In this document: piece by piece, positions 15,038 to 24,762 of the stretch
How the letters are laid out: each line of letters starts with the position of its first letter
Numbering within the stretch: position 1 is the stretch's first letter
Origin: Alphaproteobacteria bacterium
GTDB lineage: Bacteria > Pseudomonadota > Alphaproteobacteria > Rickettsiales > UBA8987
Reading direction: 5' to 3'
Assembly (NCBI GenBank): GCA_030429625.1
Contig: JAUIFA010000007.1
Span: 1 to 43,489 of the forward strand
Length of the DNA stretch: 43,489 bases
Position numbers and translations under genes: made by a program
The notes under the pieces: generated by a model
Seen by the model: the letters and a program-made list of their open reading frames with translations, nothing else
Databases searched by the model: none
What the model was told of the DNA's origin: nothing

Positions 15038-15937
15038 TTAACTATATCCTAACTTATTAGAGATGTTGCCTGCGATGTCATTAAACAACTCCAAATTGTT
15101 GTTGCTGAGGTGATTCTTCCAATCACCTACAATGCCTTTTCTGCTGTGAGAGTTTGGGTCTTCATCCCCTGCCTTTCTGCCTCCAGTTATTTTCTCAAAG
15201 CGATTTTCATTGATGCAATGATCAATTATTTCCTTGTCAGTGCTTAGTTGAAGAAAGTCAAAGACATTTTCCAGCGTTTTTTGTGGTTTTAGATGGAGAT
15301 CCTCATATTTGATGGTGATAATTTTATCGGGGTGCTTTGCTTCAAAATCCATTGTGCGTTGTACGTATTTCAGCCATTTAAGGATATATTCCTCTGCCAT
15401 ACTTTCAAGCCTAACATCTATTTCGTGTGTTAGTGAGAGTACATTATCTTGTAGATGTTTGGCAAATTTGGCGGCGGAAACAAGAACGTCCCTTCCATCA
15501 CGGACAATATTAACAAATTTTGCTTGAGGAAAAATTCTGTGTAAATCATTTATGTACACCGCATTAATGGGGGTTTTATCACCCAAATAAATGGTGCCTT
15601 CAGGAATAGGGCGTTTTGCTAACATAAGTCCTGTCATAATCCACATCGTGTGATTAAAATCGTCTAAGTCATAGTCACTGTAAAAAGCATTGCCCTCGTA
15701 GACTGATTTTGCTACAGCAGTGAGTTGCTTGTTATAATTGTCTGTCAGCTTGGTCAGTCCGACGGCAAACTCGTCAGCAAAATGACCTTCACCAGAACAT
15801 ACTATTTCAGGGTGAGTGTCGAGAATGCGCTGTATCCAGGTGGTTCCAGATTTTTGAGCGCCGGTAACAAATAACAGTTTATGGGAATAGATTTTATCCA
15901 GAAGTTCATTGGTTCTTTTAAAACTTTGAATGTCCAT
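15038..15937 (-). CDS. PAPS-dependent sulfotransferase family protein
   Basis: Sulfotransferases move sulfate from PAPS to a sugar, lipid or peptide hydroxyl. The 299 residues carry the 5'-phosphosulfate loop 'LFVTGAQKSGTTWIQRIL' (about 22-39), and the 3'-phosphate site 'FVNIVRDGRDVLVSAAKF', followed by IIDHCINENRFEKITGG and the C-terminal RKGIVGDWKNHLS, which matches the RxGxxGDWK motif. No membrane segment is present, so it is probably cytoplasmic or peripheral. It is the last gene of the minus-strand operon, 3 nt after kdsA. A role in sulfating a Kdo-linked or capsular glycan is inferred from position only. Confidence 0.85.
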   Translation of the reverse strand: MDIQSFKRTNELLDKIYSHKLLFVTGAQKSGTTWIQRILDTHPEIVCSGEGHFADEFAVGLTKLTDNYNKQLTAVAKSVYEGNAFYSDYDLDDFNHTMWIMTGLMLAKRPIPEGTIYLGDKTPINAVYINDLHRIFPQAKFVNIVRDGRDVLVSAAKFAKHLQDNVLSLTHEIDVRLESMAEEYILKWLKYVQRTMDFEAKHPDKIITIKYEDLHLKPQKTLENVFDFLQLSTDKEIIDHCINENRFEKITGGRKAGDEDPNSHSRKGIVGDWKNHLSNNNLELFNDIAGNISNKLGYS

Positions 15938-15940
15938 TAC

Positions 15941-16774
15941 CTACCCTTTTATGACGTTGTCCAATGTTTGGAGGGTTCGGAGTAATTGCTCCATATCGTG
16001 CAATTTCCACATACAAGGCCCATCCGAAGGGGCATTGTCGGGGTCTTGGTGAGTTTCCATGAATATTCCTGCGACTCCAACAGCAATGGCTGCCCGTGAT
16101 AAGGTGCTGACAAATTGACGTTGCCCACCGCTTGTGCCACCCTGTCCACCAGGCTGTTGGGTGGAGTGGGTGGCATCAAAAACAACAGGGTAACCCGTGT
16201 CGTTGGCCATAATTTCCAAGCCACGCATGTCAGAAATCAATGTGTTATAACCAAAGCATGTGCCACGATCGGTCAGCAGAATATTATCGTTCCCACTTTG
16301 AGATACTTTTTCTGCCACATTTTTCATATCCCAAGGGGCTAAGAACTGCCCTTTTTTGATTTTTATGATCTTTCCGGTTTTTGCTGCGGCAATCAATAAA
16401 TCTGTCTGGCGACATAAAAAGGCGGGGATTTGGAGTACGTCCACCACTTCACCAGCAATGGCACATTGTTCTTCATTGTGGATGTCGGTGAGAACCGGAC
16501 AGCCAAATTCATGTTGAATGTCTTGAAAAACACGCAAAGCTTTTTCCAGACCGATGCCACGCGTACTGTTGAGGCTGGTGCGGTTGGCTTTGTCAAAAGA
16601 GCTTTTATACACAAAGCCAATGCCAAGCTTGTCGGTAATTTCTTTTAAAGACTCACACATCATAAACGCATGATCACGGCTTTCCATCTGACAAGGACCC
16701 GCGAACAGCACAAACGGCAAATCGTTACCGATGGTAACATTCTGAGCGATCTTGACATGCTTGGCTTGGGTCAT
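15941..16774 (-). CDS. kdsA: 3-deoxy-8-phosphooctulonate synthase
   Basis: KdsA condenses phosphoenolpyruvate with arabinose 5-phosphate to Kdo-8-phosphate for lipopolysaccharide. The 277 residues match the family: [10 protein letters not shown] at the N-terminus, [12 protein letters not shown], '[12 protein letters not shown]', [23 protein letters not shown], and '[15 protein letters not shown]' followed by a [16 protein letters not shown]-terminal loop. The cysteine in AGPC (Cys28) marks the metal-dependent class; the E. coli-type metal-free enzyme has Asn there. It lies 1 nt after pyrG, which makes the CTP needed to activate Kdo. Confidence 0.97.
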   Translation of the reverse strand: MTQAKHVKIAQNVTIGNDLPFVLFAGPCQMESRDHAFMMCESLKEITDKLGIGFVYKSSFDKANRTSLNSTRGIGLEKALRVFQDIQHEFGCPVLTDIHNEEQCAIAGEVVDVLQIPAFLCRQTDLLIAAAKTGKIIKIKKGQFLAPWDMKNVAEKVSQSGNDNILLTDRGTCFGYNTLISDMRGLEIMANDTGYPVVFDATHSTQQPGGQGGTSGGQRQFVSTLSRAAIAVGVAGIFMETHQDPDNAPSDGPCMWKLHDMEQLLRTLQTLDNVIKG

Positions 16775-16775
16775 T

Positions 16776-18401
16776 TTAACCTTCTTTATGTTTTATGGCT
16801 GCTGCAACAAATGACTTAAATAGCGGATGTGGAGCAAAAGGTCTAGACTGAAATTCCGGATGGAACTGCACGCCGATGAACCATGGATGATTTGGCCTTT
16901 CAACAATTTCGGGCAACAGGCCGTCCGGAGACAATCCAGAAAATTTAAGTCCGGCCTTTTCCAGCTTGTTTTTGTAATTGATGTTAACTTCGTATCGGTG
17001 GCGATGTCTTTCAGAAATATTATCCTGTGCGTAAATTTTACGTACCATGGAGCCTTTTTTCAACTCACAAGGGTACGCACCAAGGCGCATGGTACCGCCA
17101 AGGTCACTGTTCGTGTCACGTGTTTGCACCCCGTCATCACTTTGCCATTCTTTCATCAGTCCAATCACCGGATTTTCACTGGGGCGGAATTCGCTCGAAG
17201 AGGCATCCTTAATTCCCGCAATATTACGTGCAGTTTCCAGTACCGCCATTTGCATGCCAAAACAAATCCCAAAATAAGGAATGTTGTTTTTTCTAGCATA
17301 TTCCACTGCCGCAATTTTGCCTTCTGCACCGCCTTCGCCAAAGCCGCCGGGAACCAGAATGGCGTGTATGTCCTTTAGCTCGTCACTTTTTTCATCGCTG
17401 ACAAACTGACGGGAATTGACCCATTGAAGATTGACCTTGCGATTGTTGGCAATGCCGGCATGATCCAATGCCTCAATGATGGATTTGTAAGCATCGGTTA
17501 GGGAAGTATATTTTCCTACGATGGCGATGTTAACTTCTCCTTTAGGGTTGGTCACAATGTCGGTAATTTCATCCCACTTGCTCAGATCCGGCTCTTCTTC
17601 ATTGGGCAAATTAAAGTGTCTGAGAATGGCATTGTCCAGCCCTTCTCTATGATAGTTAACAGGCACTCTGTAAATAGTGTCCGTATCCAGTGCTTGAATG
17701 ACATTGTTTTCAGGAATGTTACAAAATAGACCAATTTTTCGACGTTCGGAAATAGGGATTTCGTATTCGCAGCGGCATAAAAGTACGTTGGGCTGAATAC
17801 CGATGGAGCGTAATTCTTTAACTGAGTGCTGGGTTGGTTTGGTTTTTAATTCCTTGGCCGCATTCAGATACGGCACCAAAGTTAAATGTACAAAGATAGA
17901 CTTATCCCGCCCCAGATCGTTACCCAATTGACGGATGGCTTCAAAGAAAGGCAAAGCCTCAATGTCACCCACTGTACCGCCAATCTCACACAAAATAAAA
18001 TCCGTGTCTTGAGTGTCATTGAGAATAAAAGCTTTAATCAGATCCGTTACATGCGGAATGACTTGCACCGTCCCACCAAGATAATCCCCACGTCGTTCTT
18101 TGGCAATCAGGTCGGAATAGATCCGTCCAGAAGTAACGTTGTCGCCCCTGCGTGAATCCACAGATGTAAATCTTTCATAATGGCCAAGATCAAGATCTGT
18201 TTCTGCACCGTCATTGGTTACAAACACTTCGCCATGTTGGATGGGGCTCATCGTTCCGGGATCAACATTAAGGTAGGGATCAAGTTTACGTAGACGCACA
18301 CTGTAACCGCGGGATTGTAATAATGCTCCAAGGCTTGCCGAGGCAAGCCCTTTTCCTAATGATGAAACCACTCCGCCGGTAATGAAAATAAATCGCGCCA
18401 T
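16776..18401 (-). CDS. pyrG: CTP synthase
   Basis: PyrG aminates UTP to CTP using glutamine and ATP. The 541 residues contain the N-terminal synthase domain ('[20 protein letters not shown]', [25 protein letters not shown]) and a class I glutamine amidotransferase domain. The latter has the nucleophile elbow [13 protein letters not shown] and the His-Glu pair in [11 protein letters not shown]. Length and motif order are normal. It starts 28 nt after secG in the tpiA-secG-pyrG-kdsA operon, an order common in this class. Confidence 0.98.
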   Translation of the reverse strand: MARFIFITGGVVSSLGKGLASASLGALLQSRGYSVRLRKLDPYLNVDPGTMSPIQHGEVFVTNDGAETDLDLGHYERFTSVDSRRGDNVTSGRIYSDLIAKERRGDYLGGTVQVIPHVTDLIKAFILNDTQDTDFILCEIGGTVGDIEALPFFEAIRQLGNDLGRDKSIFVHLTLVPYLNAAKELKTKPTQHSVKELRSIGIQPNVLLCRCEYEIPISERRKIGLFCNIPENNVIQALDTDTIYRVPVNYHREGLDNAILRHFNLPNEEEPDLSKWDEITDIVTNPKGEVNIAIVGKYTSLTDAYKSIIEALDHAGIANNRKVNLQWVNSRQFVSDEKSDELKDIHAILVPGGFGEGGAEGKIAAVEYARKNNIPYFGICFGMQMAVLETARNIAGIKDASSSEFRPSENPVIGLMKEWQSDDGVQTRDTNSDLGGTMRLGAYPCELKKGSMVRKIYAQDNISERHRHRYEVNINYKNKLEKAGLKFSGLSPDGLLPEIVERPNHPWFIGVQFHPEFQSRPFAPHPLFKSFVAAAIKHKEG

Positions 18402-18429
18402 AATATAGTGTACATTCCTTCTATCTTAA

Positions 18430-18825
18430 TTATTCAGAAATCGGAACTTCTGGAGTTTTTTTCTCATCAGGCTCTGGTTTGATTTCTTCTTTTGTTTCCT
18501 CGGTTGGCTGAGTCATATTTTCTTTAACCGCTTTCTGTTCTTCGGACGGTGCTTTTTTGTCTTGTTCTTCGGCTTCTATGACCGTGTCAACAATCGAGAG
18601 ACTGCGTTCTGTATGTGTGGCAACATAGGCAAGAATTAAACTGTTAACAATAAAAATAGTTGCAAGAATAGTGGTGGTTTTTGTCAGTAGGTTTGCCTGA
18701 CCTCGGCTGGTCATAAATCCGCCACTGCTTTGGCCGGTAAAACCATCTGAACTGCTGTTCTGCATTAAAATCACGATGACCATCAGCACAACGATAATTA
18801 TCTGTAAAACTAATAAGGCTGTCAT
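18430..18825 (-). CDS. secG: Preprotein translocase subunit SecG
   Basis: SecG is the small accessory subunit of the SecYEG channel. The 131 residues have an N-terminal helix (ALLVLQIIIVVLMVIVIL), the conserved 'MQNSSSDGFTGQSSGGFMTS' loop, RGQANLLTKTTTILATIFIVNS as the second helix, and a long acidic Glu/Lys/Pro tail of about 60 residues. That tail is variable in alphaproteobacteria. It follows the flavodoxin-type gene by 12 nt. Confidence 0.94.
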   Translation of the reverse strand: MTALLVLQIIIVVLMVIVILMQNSSSDGFTGQSSGGFMTSRGQANLLTKTTTILATIFIVNSLILAYVATHTERSLSIVDTVIEAEEQDKKAPSEEQKAVKENMTQPTEETKEEIKPEPDEKKTPEVPISE

Positions 18826-18837
18826 TACTCTCTCACT

Positions 18838-19368
18838 TTAATCTTGATAAATTTGTTTACCAAATTCGGCTGCATTCTTCCTGCATTCATTTTCATCAAT
18901 AACGGCTTGATGCTGGCCAACACTATAATAAAACGCTCCTTTATAGGCCATTTGAAAATATTGGCAAGTGGATTGAATAGGTTTTTGGAAATCTTCAGGC
19001 ATATTTATGTCATAACCGTTGGCAATTAGATAGCATTTTTTGTCCTTCAAGGCACGACCGATTGTTTTATGTTCCATAATGATGTCGGAGAATCGGTCAA
19101 AGAAGGTTTTGAGCCGACCACTCATACTGTACCAATAGACCGGAGTGGCGAACACCACCACATCGCTTTGTAGTATCTGATCCATGATGGGAAGAAAATC
19201 ATCGTCCTGATGGTGGTTGTCGTAATTGTAATGGCGTACGTCTTTTTCATACAGGTTGATAATGGATGTGTTCTTTTTGTCCTTCATGGCACCAAAGATG
19301 TAGTCTATGGTGCGGGCAGTTTCTCCGTCATGACGGGCGCTGGCATTGATGATAAGGACTTTAGGCAT
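18838..19368 (-). CDS. Flavodoxin-fold NAD(P)H:FMN/quinone reductase family protein
   Basis: The 176-residue product has the flavodoxin-like pattern: VLIINASARHDGETAR at the N-terminus (FMN phosphate loop region), a central 'VVFATPVYWYSMSGRLK' with TFFDRF (FMN isoalloxazine contact), and a C-terminal helix. Such proteins reduce FMN, quinones or nitro compounds; the substrate cannot be told. The chosen ATG (19368) overlaps the tpiA stop by 8 nt (ATGCCTAA) and removes a seven-residue upstream extension that would sit deeper in tpiA. It is wedged between tpiA and secG, which are often direct neighbours in this class. Confidence 0.85.
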   Translation of the reverse strand: MPKVLIINASARHDGETARTIDYIFGAMKDKKNTSIINLYEKDVRHYNYDNHHQDDDFLPIMDQILQSDVVVFATPVYWYSMSGRLKTFFDRFSDIIMEHKTIGRALKDKKCYLIANGYDINMPEDFQKPIQSTCQYFQMAYKGAFYYSVGQHQAVIDENECRKNAAEFGKQIYQD

Positions 19369-20092
19369 ATGCCGCGCCAATAATGTCATTAAAAGAATCC
19401 ACGTCTAAACTTGCGCCACCAACAAGTGCACCGCCCACATTATTAACTGCCAGAATGTCTTTGGCGTTGTCGCCTTTAACAGAGCCACCATATAAAATAC
19501 ACATGGGAGTGGTAAACTGGTTGAACTCTTCGGTAATAAAATGGTGAATATAGCCATGGACTTCTTCAATTTGCTTCAAGGATGCCACACGACCCGTGCC
19601 AATGGCCCACACGGGTTCATAGGCAATGATGGTGTTTTTAGAATTGGCCGTTTCAGGGATGGAATGTTGCATTTGATAAGCCAGAACTTCAAGTGTTTTG
19701 CCGTTGTCACGCTCGTCTAGGGTTTCGCCAATGCAAATGATGGTAATTAGGCCGGCATTGTGTGCTGCCTCAGCTTTTTGTTTTATCAGGCTATTGGATT
19801 CTTTTTCGTAGGTGCGTCGTTCGGAATGACCAAGAATCACATAGTCACAGCCGGCGTGTTTGAGCATGTTTGGACTGATATTGCCGGTATACGCACCATA
19901 GGGTTTTGTATGACAATCCTGCGCGCCGGTGACAATGCCACAGTCTACTATCTCGGTAATGTTGATAAAAGGAGGGCAGATAACAACGTCGCATGTACCA
20001 TTGTTAAAATTTAATGCGTCGGTGAAAGGTTTGATGCGCCCATCAAGATTGTTCATTTTCCAATTACCGACAATTAACTGCTTTTGTGCCAT
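19361..20092 (-). CDS. tpiA: Triosephosphate isomerase
   Basis: TpiA interconverts dihydroxyacetone phosphate and glyceraldehyde 3-phosphate. The 243 residues show VGNWKMN (substrate Asn-Lys), YVILGHSERR (catalytic His), 'IIAYEPVWAIGTGRVA' (catalytic Glu), the YGGSVKGDNAKDIL phosphate loop and GALVGGASLD. Its length is slightly short but complete. It is the first gene of the minus-strand operon; the 229-bp spacer to the divergent ppiD must hold its promoter, but I cannot pick one out with confidence. Confidence 0.97.
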   Translation of the reverse strand: MAQKQLIVGNWKMNNLDGRIKPFTDALNFNNGTCDVVICPPFINITEIVDCGIVTGAQDCHTKPYGAYTGNISPNMLKHAGCDYVILGHSERRTYEKESNSLIKQKAEAAHNAGLITIICIGETLDERDNGKTLEVLAYQMQHSIPETANSKNTIIAYEPVWAIGTGRVASLKQIEEVHGYIHHFITEEFNQFTTPMCILYGGSVKGDNAKDILAVNNVGGALVGGASLDVDSFNDIIGAAYA

Positions 20093-20196
20093 ATAAAGAC
20101 CGATTCTCCAGAAAGATATAGTGGTTCAGTAGGTTTTTTATCATAAAAATAAGGTCTGTACAGTTAAAATTAAATTCTTTGGGCAAAACTTTATTC

Positions 20197-20225
20197 TTGC
20201 TGCCAGTTAATAGGTTCTTTATGTA
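20197..20225 (+). promoter_or_regulatory. Possible promoter of ppiD-trp operon
   Basis: TTGCTG and TATGTA are spaced by 17 bp in the tpiA/ppiD divergent region, about 97 bp before the ppiD GTG. The match is only moderate. Confidence 0.3.
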
Positions 20226-20321
20226 TAAAAGCGGTTTTAATAAAAATGATCGAATTCTCAAATGTTCTTCGATTTTCTTTTTAGACGTGAAGTTAAAAAT
20301 AAATAACAAAGTAGGTGATGT

Positions 20322-22214
20322 GTGGGTAATTCATTTTTTCATTCAATAACAAAAATCATAGCGATTATTTTAGTGTTGCTACTGGTGATAAGTTTTATGG
20401 TTAGTGGGGTTGGGACATCCATAAGAGGTATTACCTTAGACAAGGTTGCCACTGCGGGGAAAGCGGATATTTCTGCAGCAGAATGGAGAGACGCAACCAG
20501 CTATCAGATTCAGCGCGCGCGTGGCGGTTTGGGTTTGAACATTGATGAAGAAGGCCAAGAACAGATCAAACAACAAACCTTGGAACTTTTGATCGATAAG
20601 AAGTTGATGATGCAAGAGACCGATAGGCTGGGAATCCGAGTGGGAAAAGAACATGTCATCGACAATATCAAAAACAACCGGATGTTTAAAATTGATGGCA
20701 AGTTTGATGAAGGTCAGTATAAATTGATGTTGGGGCAGATTGGAGAGAATGATAAAACCTATTATAATTCACTCAAATACGATTTGGCTTATGCTATGGC
20801 CAGTGGGGTATATTTTAATTCTCCTGTTGTTCCTGATGAGCTGGTAAACTTGCTGCACATTTACGACGCAAAACGTCAGTCTGTTTTGGCGGCTATTTTC
20901 CCTGTGGATGTAGTCAAGGAGGTGTCTGACCCTTTGGCAGATGAGCTGAAAAAATATTTTGAGGCTAATAAAGAAACATTTGATGCACCGGAATATCGTA
21001 CCGTTTCGTATATCGAGTTGACAAAGAAAGACGTAGAAGAAGAAATTGATACCAGCGATGCGTCCTTACGGGCTTTGTATGAAGAGGATATAGAGCAATA
21101 TTCGGTAGGTGAAACGCGGATATTGGAGCAAATCTTTGCGGACGAAGAAGAGCAGATAAAGGAAATCTATGAAGCACTTGAAGGCGGTAAGGATTTTTAT
21201 GAAACCGCTAAAGACATGGCAAATCAGGATAAAAAGGCAGTGTCTTATGGCTCAACAGAAAAAATTGATCTGGCTGGTATCATTCAAGATGAGGAAATAG
21301 AAGAGATTTTCAATACAGAAGATGGAAAATATACTCATCCGATTCATTCAGTCGCAGGATGGCATGTATTTAGGGTTGTGAGTCGCAAAGAACCATACAC
21401 AAAAACCTTTGAGGAAGTGAAAGACAAGGTAAGAAAGGATCTGTTGAACCAACAATCGGGAGATGTGCTTTACCAACTTGCTGGCAGTGTGGAGGACGAA
21501 CTTGCCGGAGGGGCAACGTTGGCAGAGGTGGCCAATAATCTTAACCTTAAACTCAAAAAGGTGGAACAAATCAGTCTGGAAGGGACGCTTGCTGGAGGCG
21601 TGCCTATGGCGCGTTATCCTGATTATGGGGACTTCTTGCCAATGGCATTTAGCCTGACACTGGGTGCCATATCGCAAATGGTGGGTTCAGAAGACGGGCT
21701 GAAATATTATGTTCAGACAGTGAATTCGATTACCCCTTCCCGTCAGAGAACGCTTGATGAAGTCAGGGATAGTGTGGTTAAGACATGGAAAGACGAGAAA
21801 AAGATACAATTACAAATAGCACGTGCACAGGAATTTGCCAAAAAGATGGAAGAAGTAAAGGGTGAAGGCCGTTTGCAGATGTTTAAGGACAAAGCAGAGG
21901 ATATGGGGGCTGAAATCCGTGAGGTGAAATCGGTGTATCGCAACAATTACAATGAAACCATCTTGCCGGGTGAGGCCGTAGCGGAATTATTCGAGAAAAA
22001 CCTTCCTTACTCTATAAGCAAAAGCTATCTTAGGACAGATAAGGCAATGGTGGTAGCCATTACGGAAGAAATATTTCCCGCTGAAGAAGATGACCCTGTC
22101 TTTAGTGTGGATACAGTTAGAGGAACAACCACTAGAGATTTAATTCAGGATTATACTGAACAATTTAGAAATCATTTACGACGCATATATTCGGTTTCGT
22201 ATCATAATCGTTAG
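20322..22214 (+). CDS. ppiD: Periplasmic folding chaperone PpiD-like (SurA_N/parvulin domain)
   Basis: PpiD is an inner-membrane-anchored chaperone at the Sec exit site. The 630 residues start with an N-terminal anchor (about 9-30, IIAIILVLLLVISFMVSGVG). A SurA-N-like chaperone region with LELLIDKKLMMQETDRLGI follows, then a parvulin rotamase-like domain (about 265-355, ending GKYTHPIHSVAGWHVFRVVS), and a C-terminal region closing back to the chaperone fold. The start is a GTG at 20322 with AGGTG just upstream; an ATG 4 nt earlier is out of frame and stops after three codons. trpE follows after 10 nt, so this gene may lead the trp operon. Confidence 0.88.
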   Translation: MGNSFFHSITKIIAIILVLLLVISFMVSGVGTSIRGITLDKVATAGKADISAAEWRDATSYQIQRARGGLGLNIDEEGQEQIKQQTLELLIDKKLMMQETDRLGIRVGKEHVIDNIKNNRMFKIDGKFDEGQYKLMLGQIGENDKTYYNSLKYDLAYAMASGVYFNSPVVPDELVNLLHIYDAKRQSVLAAIFPVDVVKEVSDPLADELKKYFEANKETFDAPEYRTVSYIELTKKDVEEEIDTSDASLRALYEEDIEQYSVGETRILEQIFADEEEQIKEIYEALEGGKDFYETAKDMANQDKKAVSYGSTEKIDLAGIIQDEEIEEIFNTEDGKYTHPIHSVAGWHVFRVVSRKEPYTKTFEEVKDKVRKDLLNQQSGDVLYQLAGSVEDELAGGATLAEVANNLNLKLKKVEQISLEGTLAGGVPMARYPDYGDFLPMAFSLTLGAISQMVGSEDGLKYYVQTVNSITPSRQRTLDEVRDSVVKTWKDEKKIQLQIARAQEFAKKMEEVKGEGRLQMFKDKAEDMGAEIREVKSVYRNNYNETILPGEAVAELFEKNLPYSISKSYLRTDKAMVVAITEEIFPAEEDDPVFSVDTVRGTTTRDLIQDYTEQFRNHLRRIYSVSYHNR

Positions 22215-22224
22215 AAGAACAGAG

Positions 22225-23745
22225 ATGGAATTTTACCCAGAAGAAAAGTCATTTGAAGAAAAATACACTGCTGGAGAAGCTCAGCTGGTGTGGAGTGAGT
22301 TTTTGACGGATCTTCAAACGCCGGTGGCAGCCATGCTGAAGCTTCAAGGCGAGAGTGACTATCACATATTATTGGAGTCGGTTGAGGGTGGCCGTACCCG
22401 TGCGCGCTATTCCATTATTGCACTGGATCCGGATTTGGTGTGGAAATGTGTGGATGGTAAAGCCTATATCAATGAGAATTTTGCCGTTAATGAAGATGAT
22501 TTTGTAGAAGAAAAACTTCCACCATTTGATTCTCTGCGGGCGTTGGTAGAGCGTTCAAAAGTTGATATTCCTGATATATTACCGCCTATGTCCAGTGGGA
22601 TTTTTGGCTATATGGGGTATGATATGGTCAAGCTGATGGAAAAATTGCCCGATGAAAATCCAGATACGATTGGCGTTGCGCAGAGCATTTATATGCGGCC
22701 AAAAGTGACGGTGATTTTTGATTCGGTGAAGGACGTGGCGACCATTATCACTCCGGTCTATCCCAAAGATGGCATGAGTGCCCGTGGTGCGTATGCAGGT
22801 GCGAAAGAGATTATCAACAGTATCACAGAGGCACTTAATGCTAATGTTGAGCGAAGTATTTATTCAAGATTTTATGCGCCTGAAGAGGTGAATGATGCAG
22901 AGTTTGTGTCGCATACCAATCAGGCAGAATATGAAGAGGCAGTTGAACGTTCCAAGGAATATATTCGCGCGGGGGATATTTTTCAGATTGTGCCTAGTCG
23001 CCGTCTTTCCTGTGAGTTCAAATATCCACCCATGGCGTTTTATCGTTCGCTGCGCCACATGAACCCGTCACCATACTTGTTTTATATGAATTTTGGTGAT
23101 CACGATAAGGGCGGGTTTTCTATCATTGGCTCCAGCCCAGAAATTCTGGTGCGGGTCAAAGACGGTATGGTGACCATTCGTCCCTTGGCGGGTACGCGCA
23201 AACGTGGGGCAAATGAAGAAGAAGATAAAGCTCTGGCCGAAGACTTGCTTTCGGACGAAAAGGAACTGGCTGAACATTTGATGTTGCTAGATCTGGGTCG
23301 TAATGATGTGGGGCGCGTAGCCAAGGTAGGTACGGTGGAAGTAACAGAGCAGATGCAGGTAGAATATTATTCTCATGTGATGCATATTGTTTCGAATGTG
23401 CAGGGTGATTTAGCCGAAGATAAAGATTGTTTTGATGCGCTGATCGCTGGTTTTCCGGCGGGAACGGTTTCGGGTGCGCCAAAAATCCGTGCTATGGAAA
23501 TCATTGATGAATTGGAAAAAGAAAAGCGTAGTTTTTATGCCGGTACGGCCGGTTATATTTCGGCCAACGGTATTATGGATACGTGTATTACTTTGCGCAC
23601 AGGGCTAATTAAAGGCGGAAAGCTCTATTTACAAGCCGGTGCAGGGATTGTGGCGGATTCTGACCCTGAAAGTGAATTTGTTGAAACTCAAAATAAAATG
23701 GGTGCATTGATTGCGGCAGCAAAAGGCGCGGTGAGGTTTGTGTGA
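22225..23745 (+). CDS. trpE: Anthranilate synthase component I
   Basis: TrpE converts chorismate to anthranilate with ammonia supplied by TrpG. The 506 residues show the tryptophan feedback site LLES near the N-terminus (YHILLESVEGG), PSRRLSCEF, FSIIGSSPEILVRV, 'PLAGTRKRGANEEEDKA', LLDLGRNDVGRVA, 'AGFPAGTVSGAPKIRAMEII', and YAGTAGYISANG. The N-terminus is short and clean (MEFYPEEKSFEEKYTAGEA). No leader peptide or attenuator precedes it, only 10 nt after ppiD, so feedback inhibition may be the main control. Confidence 0.97.
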   Translation: MEFYPEEKSFEEKYTAGEAQLVWSEFLTDLQTPVAAMLKLQGESDYHILLESVEGGRTRARYSIIALDPDLVWKCVDGKAYINENFAVNEDDFVEEKLPPFDSLRALVERSKVDIPDILPPMSSGIFGYMGYDMVKLMEKLPDENPDTIGVAQSIYMRPKVTVIFDSVKDVATIITPVYPKDGMSARGAYAGAKEIINSITEALNANVERSIYSRFYAPEEVNDAEFVSHTNQAEYEEAVERSKEYIRAGDIFQIVPSRRLSCEFKYPPMAFYRSLRHMNPSPYLFYMNFGDHDKGGFSIIGSSPEILVRVKDGMVTIRPLAGTRKRGANEEEDKALAEDLLSDEKELAEHLMLLDLGRNDVGRVAKVGTVEVTEQMQVEYYSHVMHIVSNVQGDLAEDKDCFDALIAGFPAGTVSGAPKIRAMEIIDELEKEKRSFYAGTAGYISANGIMDTCITLRTGLIKGGKLYLQAGAGIVADSDPESEFVETQNKMGALIAAAKGAVRFV

Positions 23746-24188
23746 TGGTAAGAATCCTGTTACTAATAATTGTAATGATTTTTGCCTCGGAGGCTTATGC
23801 GGCGGAGGAAAGGGTGGACTGTCTTGCTCTGCAAAAAGAAATTAAAACCGATCTTGATACACCTGCGACCTGCTGGAAGGATGAAGATTGTGTGCCCATT
23901 AGCTGGGGCTGCCCGTGGCAGTTTTCACCGTGTCATTTTTCGGCCTATAGCACCTCAGAGGAAGAGCGTTATAAAACGTTAAGCGACAAGATTACACAGT
24001 ATACGGACGCATGCGTGAATAAAAGTGACTTTTTACGCCAGAAATGCGATACATTTAACTACGATTTTGATCACAAGCAATGCCATGTTCAGTTGGATTT
24101 AATTTGTTTGCACGGAACATGCTCTACACCGGTAGATGTGATTGTGATGCCTGAAGGTGAGGAAGGGAATAATGATTCTGCTAATTGA
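23745..24188 (+). CDS. Cysteine-rich exported protein wedged between trpE and trpG
   Basis: Not a recognised family. The 147 residues have a signal peptide (about 1-19, [20 protein letters not shown]) and then ten cysteines (for example [38 protein letters not shown]). The even number fits disulfide bonding in the periplasm. The ATG at 23745 overlaps the trpE stop (TGATG); a GTG one codon earlier is also in frame. Its 3' end overlaps trpG by 17 nt and carries the trpG ribosome binding site (GAGGAAGGG), so trpG translation is probably coupled to it. The tail is acidic. Nothing suggests a direct role in tryptophan synthesis. Confidence 0.8.
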   Translation: MVRILLLIIVMIFASEAYAAEERVDCLALQKEIKTDLDTPATCWKDEDCVPISWGCPWQFSPCHFSAYSTSEEERYKTLSDKITQYTDACVNKSDFLRQKCDTFNYDFDHKQCHVQLDLICLHGTCSTPVDVIVMPEGEEGNNDSAN

Positions 24189-24753
24189 TAATTATGACAG
24201 TTTTACCTATAACCTGCTGCATTATATTGGTGAGCTTGGGGCAGAGGTGGTGGTCAAACGCAACGATGCGATCACGGTGGAAGAGGCATTGGCAATGAAT
24301 CCAGAGGGTATTGTGATTTCGCCTGGACCTTGTGATCCGGATAAAGCTGGTATTTGTTTGGAGCTGATTAAAGCTGCTGCGGGAAAAGTGCCGATTTTTG
24401 GGGTGTGTTTGGGGCATCAGGCCATTGGTCAGGCCTTTGGTGGCAAAGTGGTGCGTGCCGAAATGCCGATGCACGGGAAAGTCAGTTCGATTAGCAATAA
24501 CGGACGGGGTATTTTCCGCGGGCTTCCTGAATGGTTTGATGTTACACGTTATCATTCATTGATTGTTGATAAAAAAACTTTACCTAAATGCCTCTCGGTA
24601 ACAGCAAAAACAGAAGATGGCGTTATTATGGGATTGCAGCATAACGAACTGCCGATTTTTGGGGTACAGTTTCATCCCGAAAGCATCGCCAGTAAACATG
24701 GGCATGAGATTTTAAAAAGCTTTTTAGACATATGTGAAAAACATAAACAGTAA
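24172..24753 (+). CDS. trpG: Anthranilate synthase component II (glutamine amidotransferase)
   Basis: TrpG hydrolyses glutamine and passes ammonia to TrpE. The 193 residues begin [20 protein letters not shown], contain '[17 protein letters not shown]', the nucleophile elbow [23 protein letters not shown], and the His-Glu pair in [10 protein letters not shown]. The start at 24172 is set by GAGGAAGGG 5-8 nt upstream and gives the family N-terminus; a further in-frame start lies at 24157. It may also serve p-aminobenzoate synthesis, as amphibolic TrpG does in some bacteria. Confidence 0.96.
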   Translation: MILLIDNYDSFTYNLLHYIGELGAEVVVKRNDAITVEEALAMNPEGIVISPGPCDPDKAGICLELIKAAAGKVPIFGVCLGHQAIGQAFGGKVVRAEMPMHGKVSSISNNGRGIFRGLPEWFDVTRYHSLIVDKKTLPKCLSVTAKTEDGVIMGLQHNELPIFGVQFHPESIASKHGHEILKSFLDICEKHKQ

Positions 24754-24762
24754 GACAGTTGG

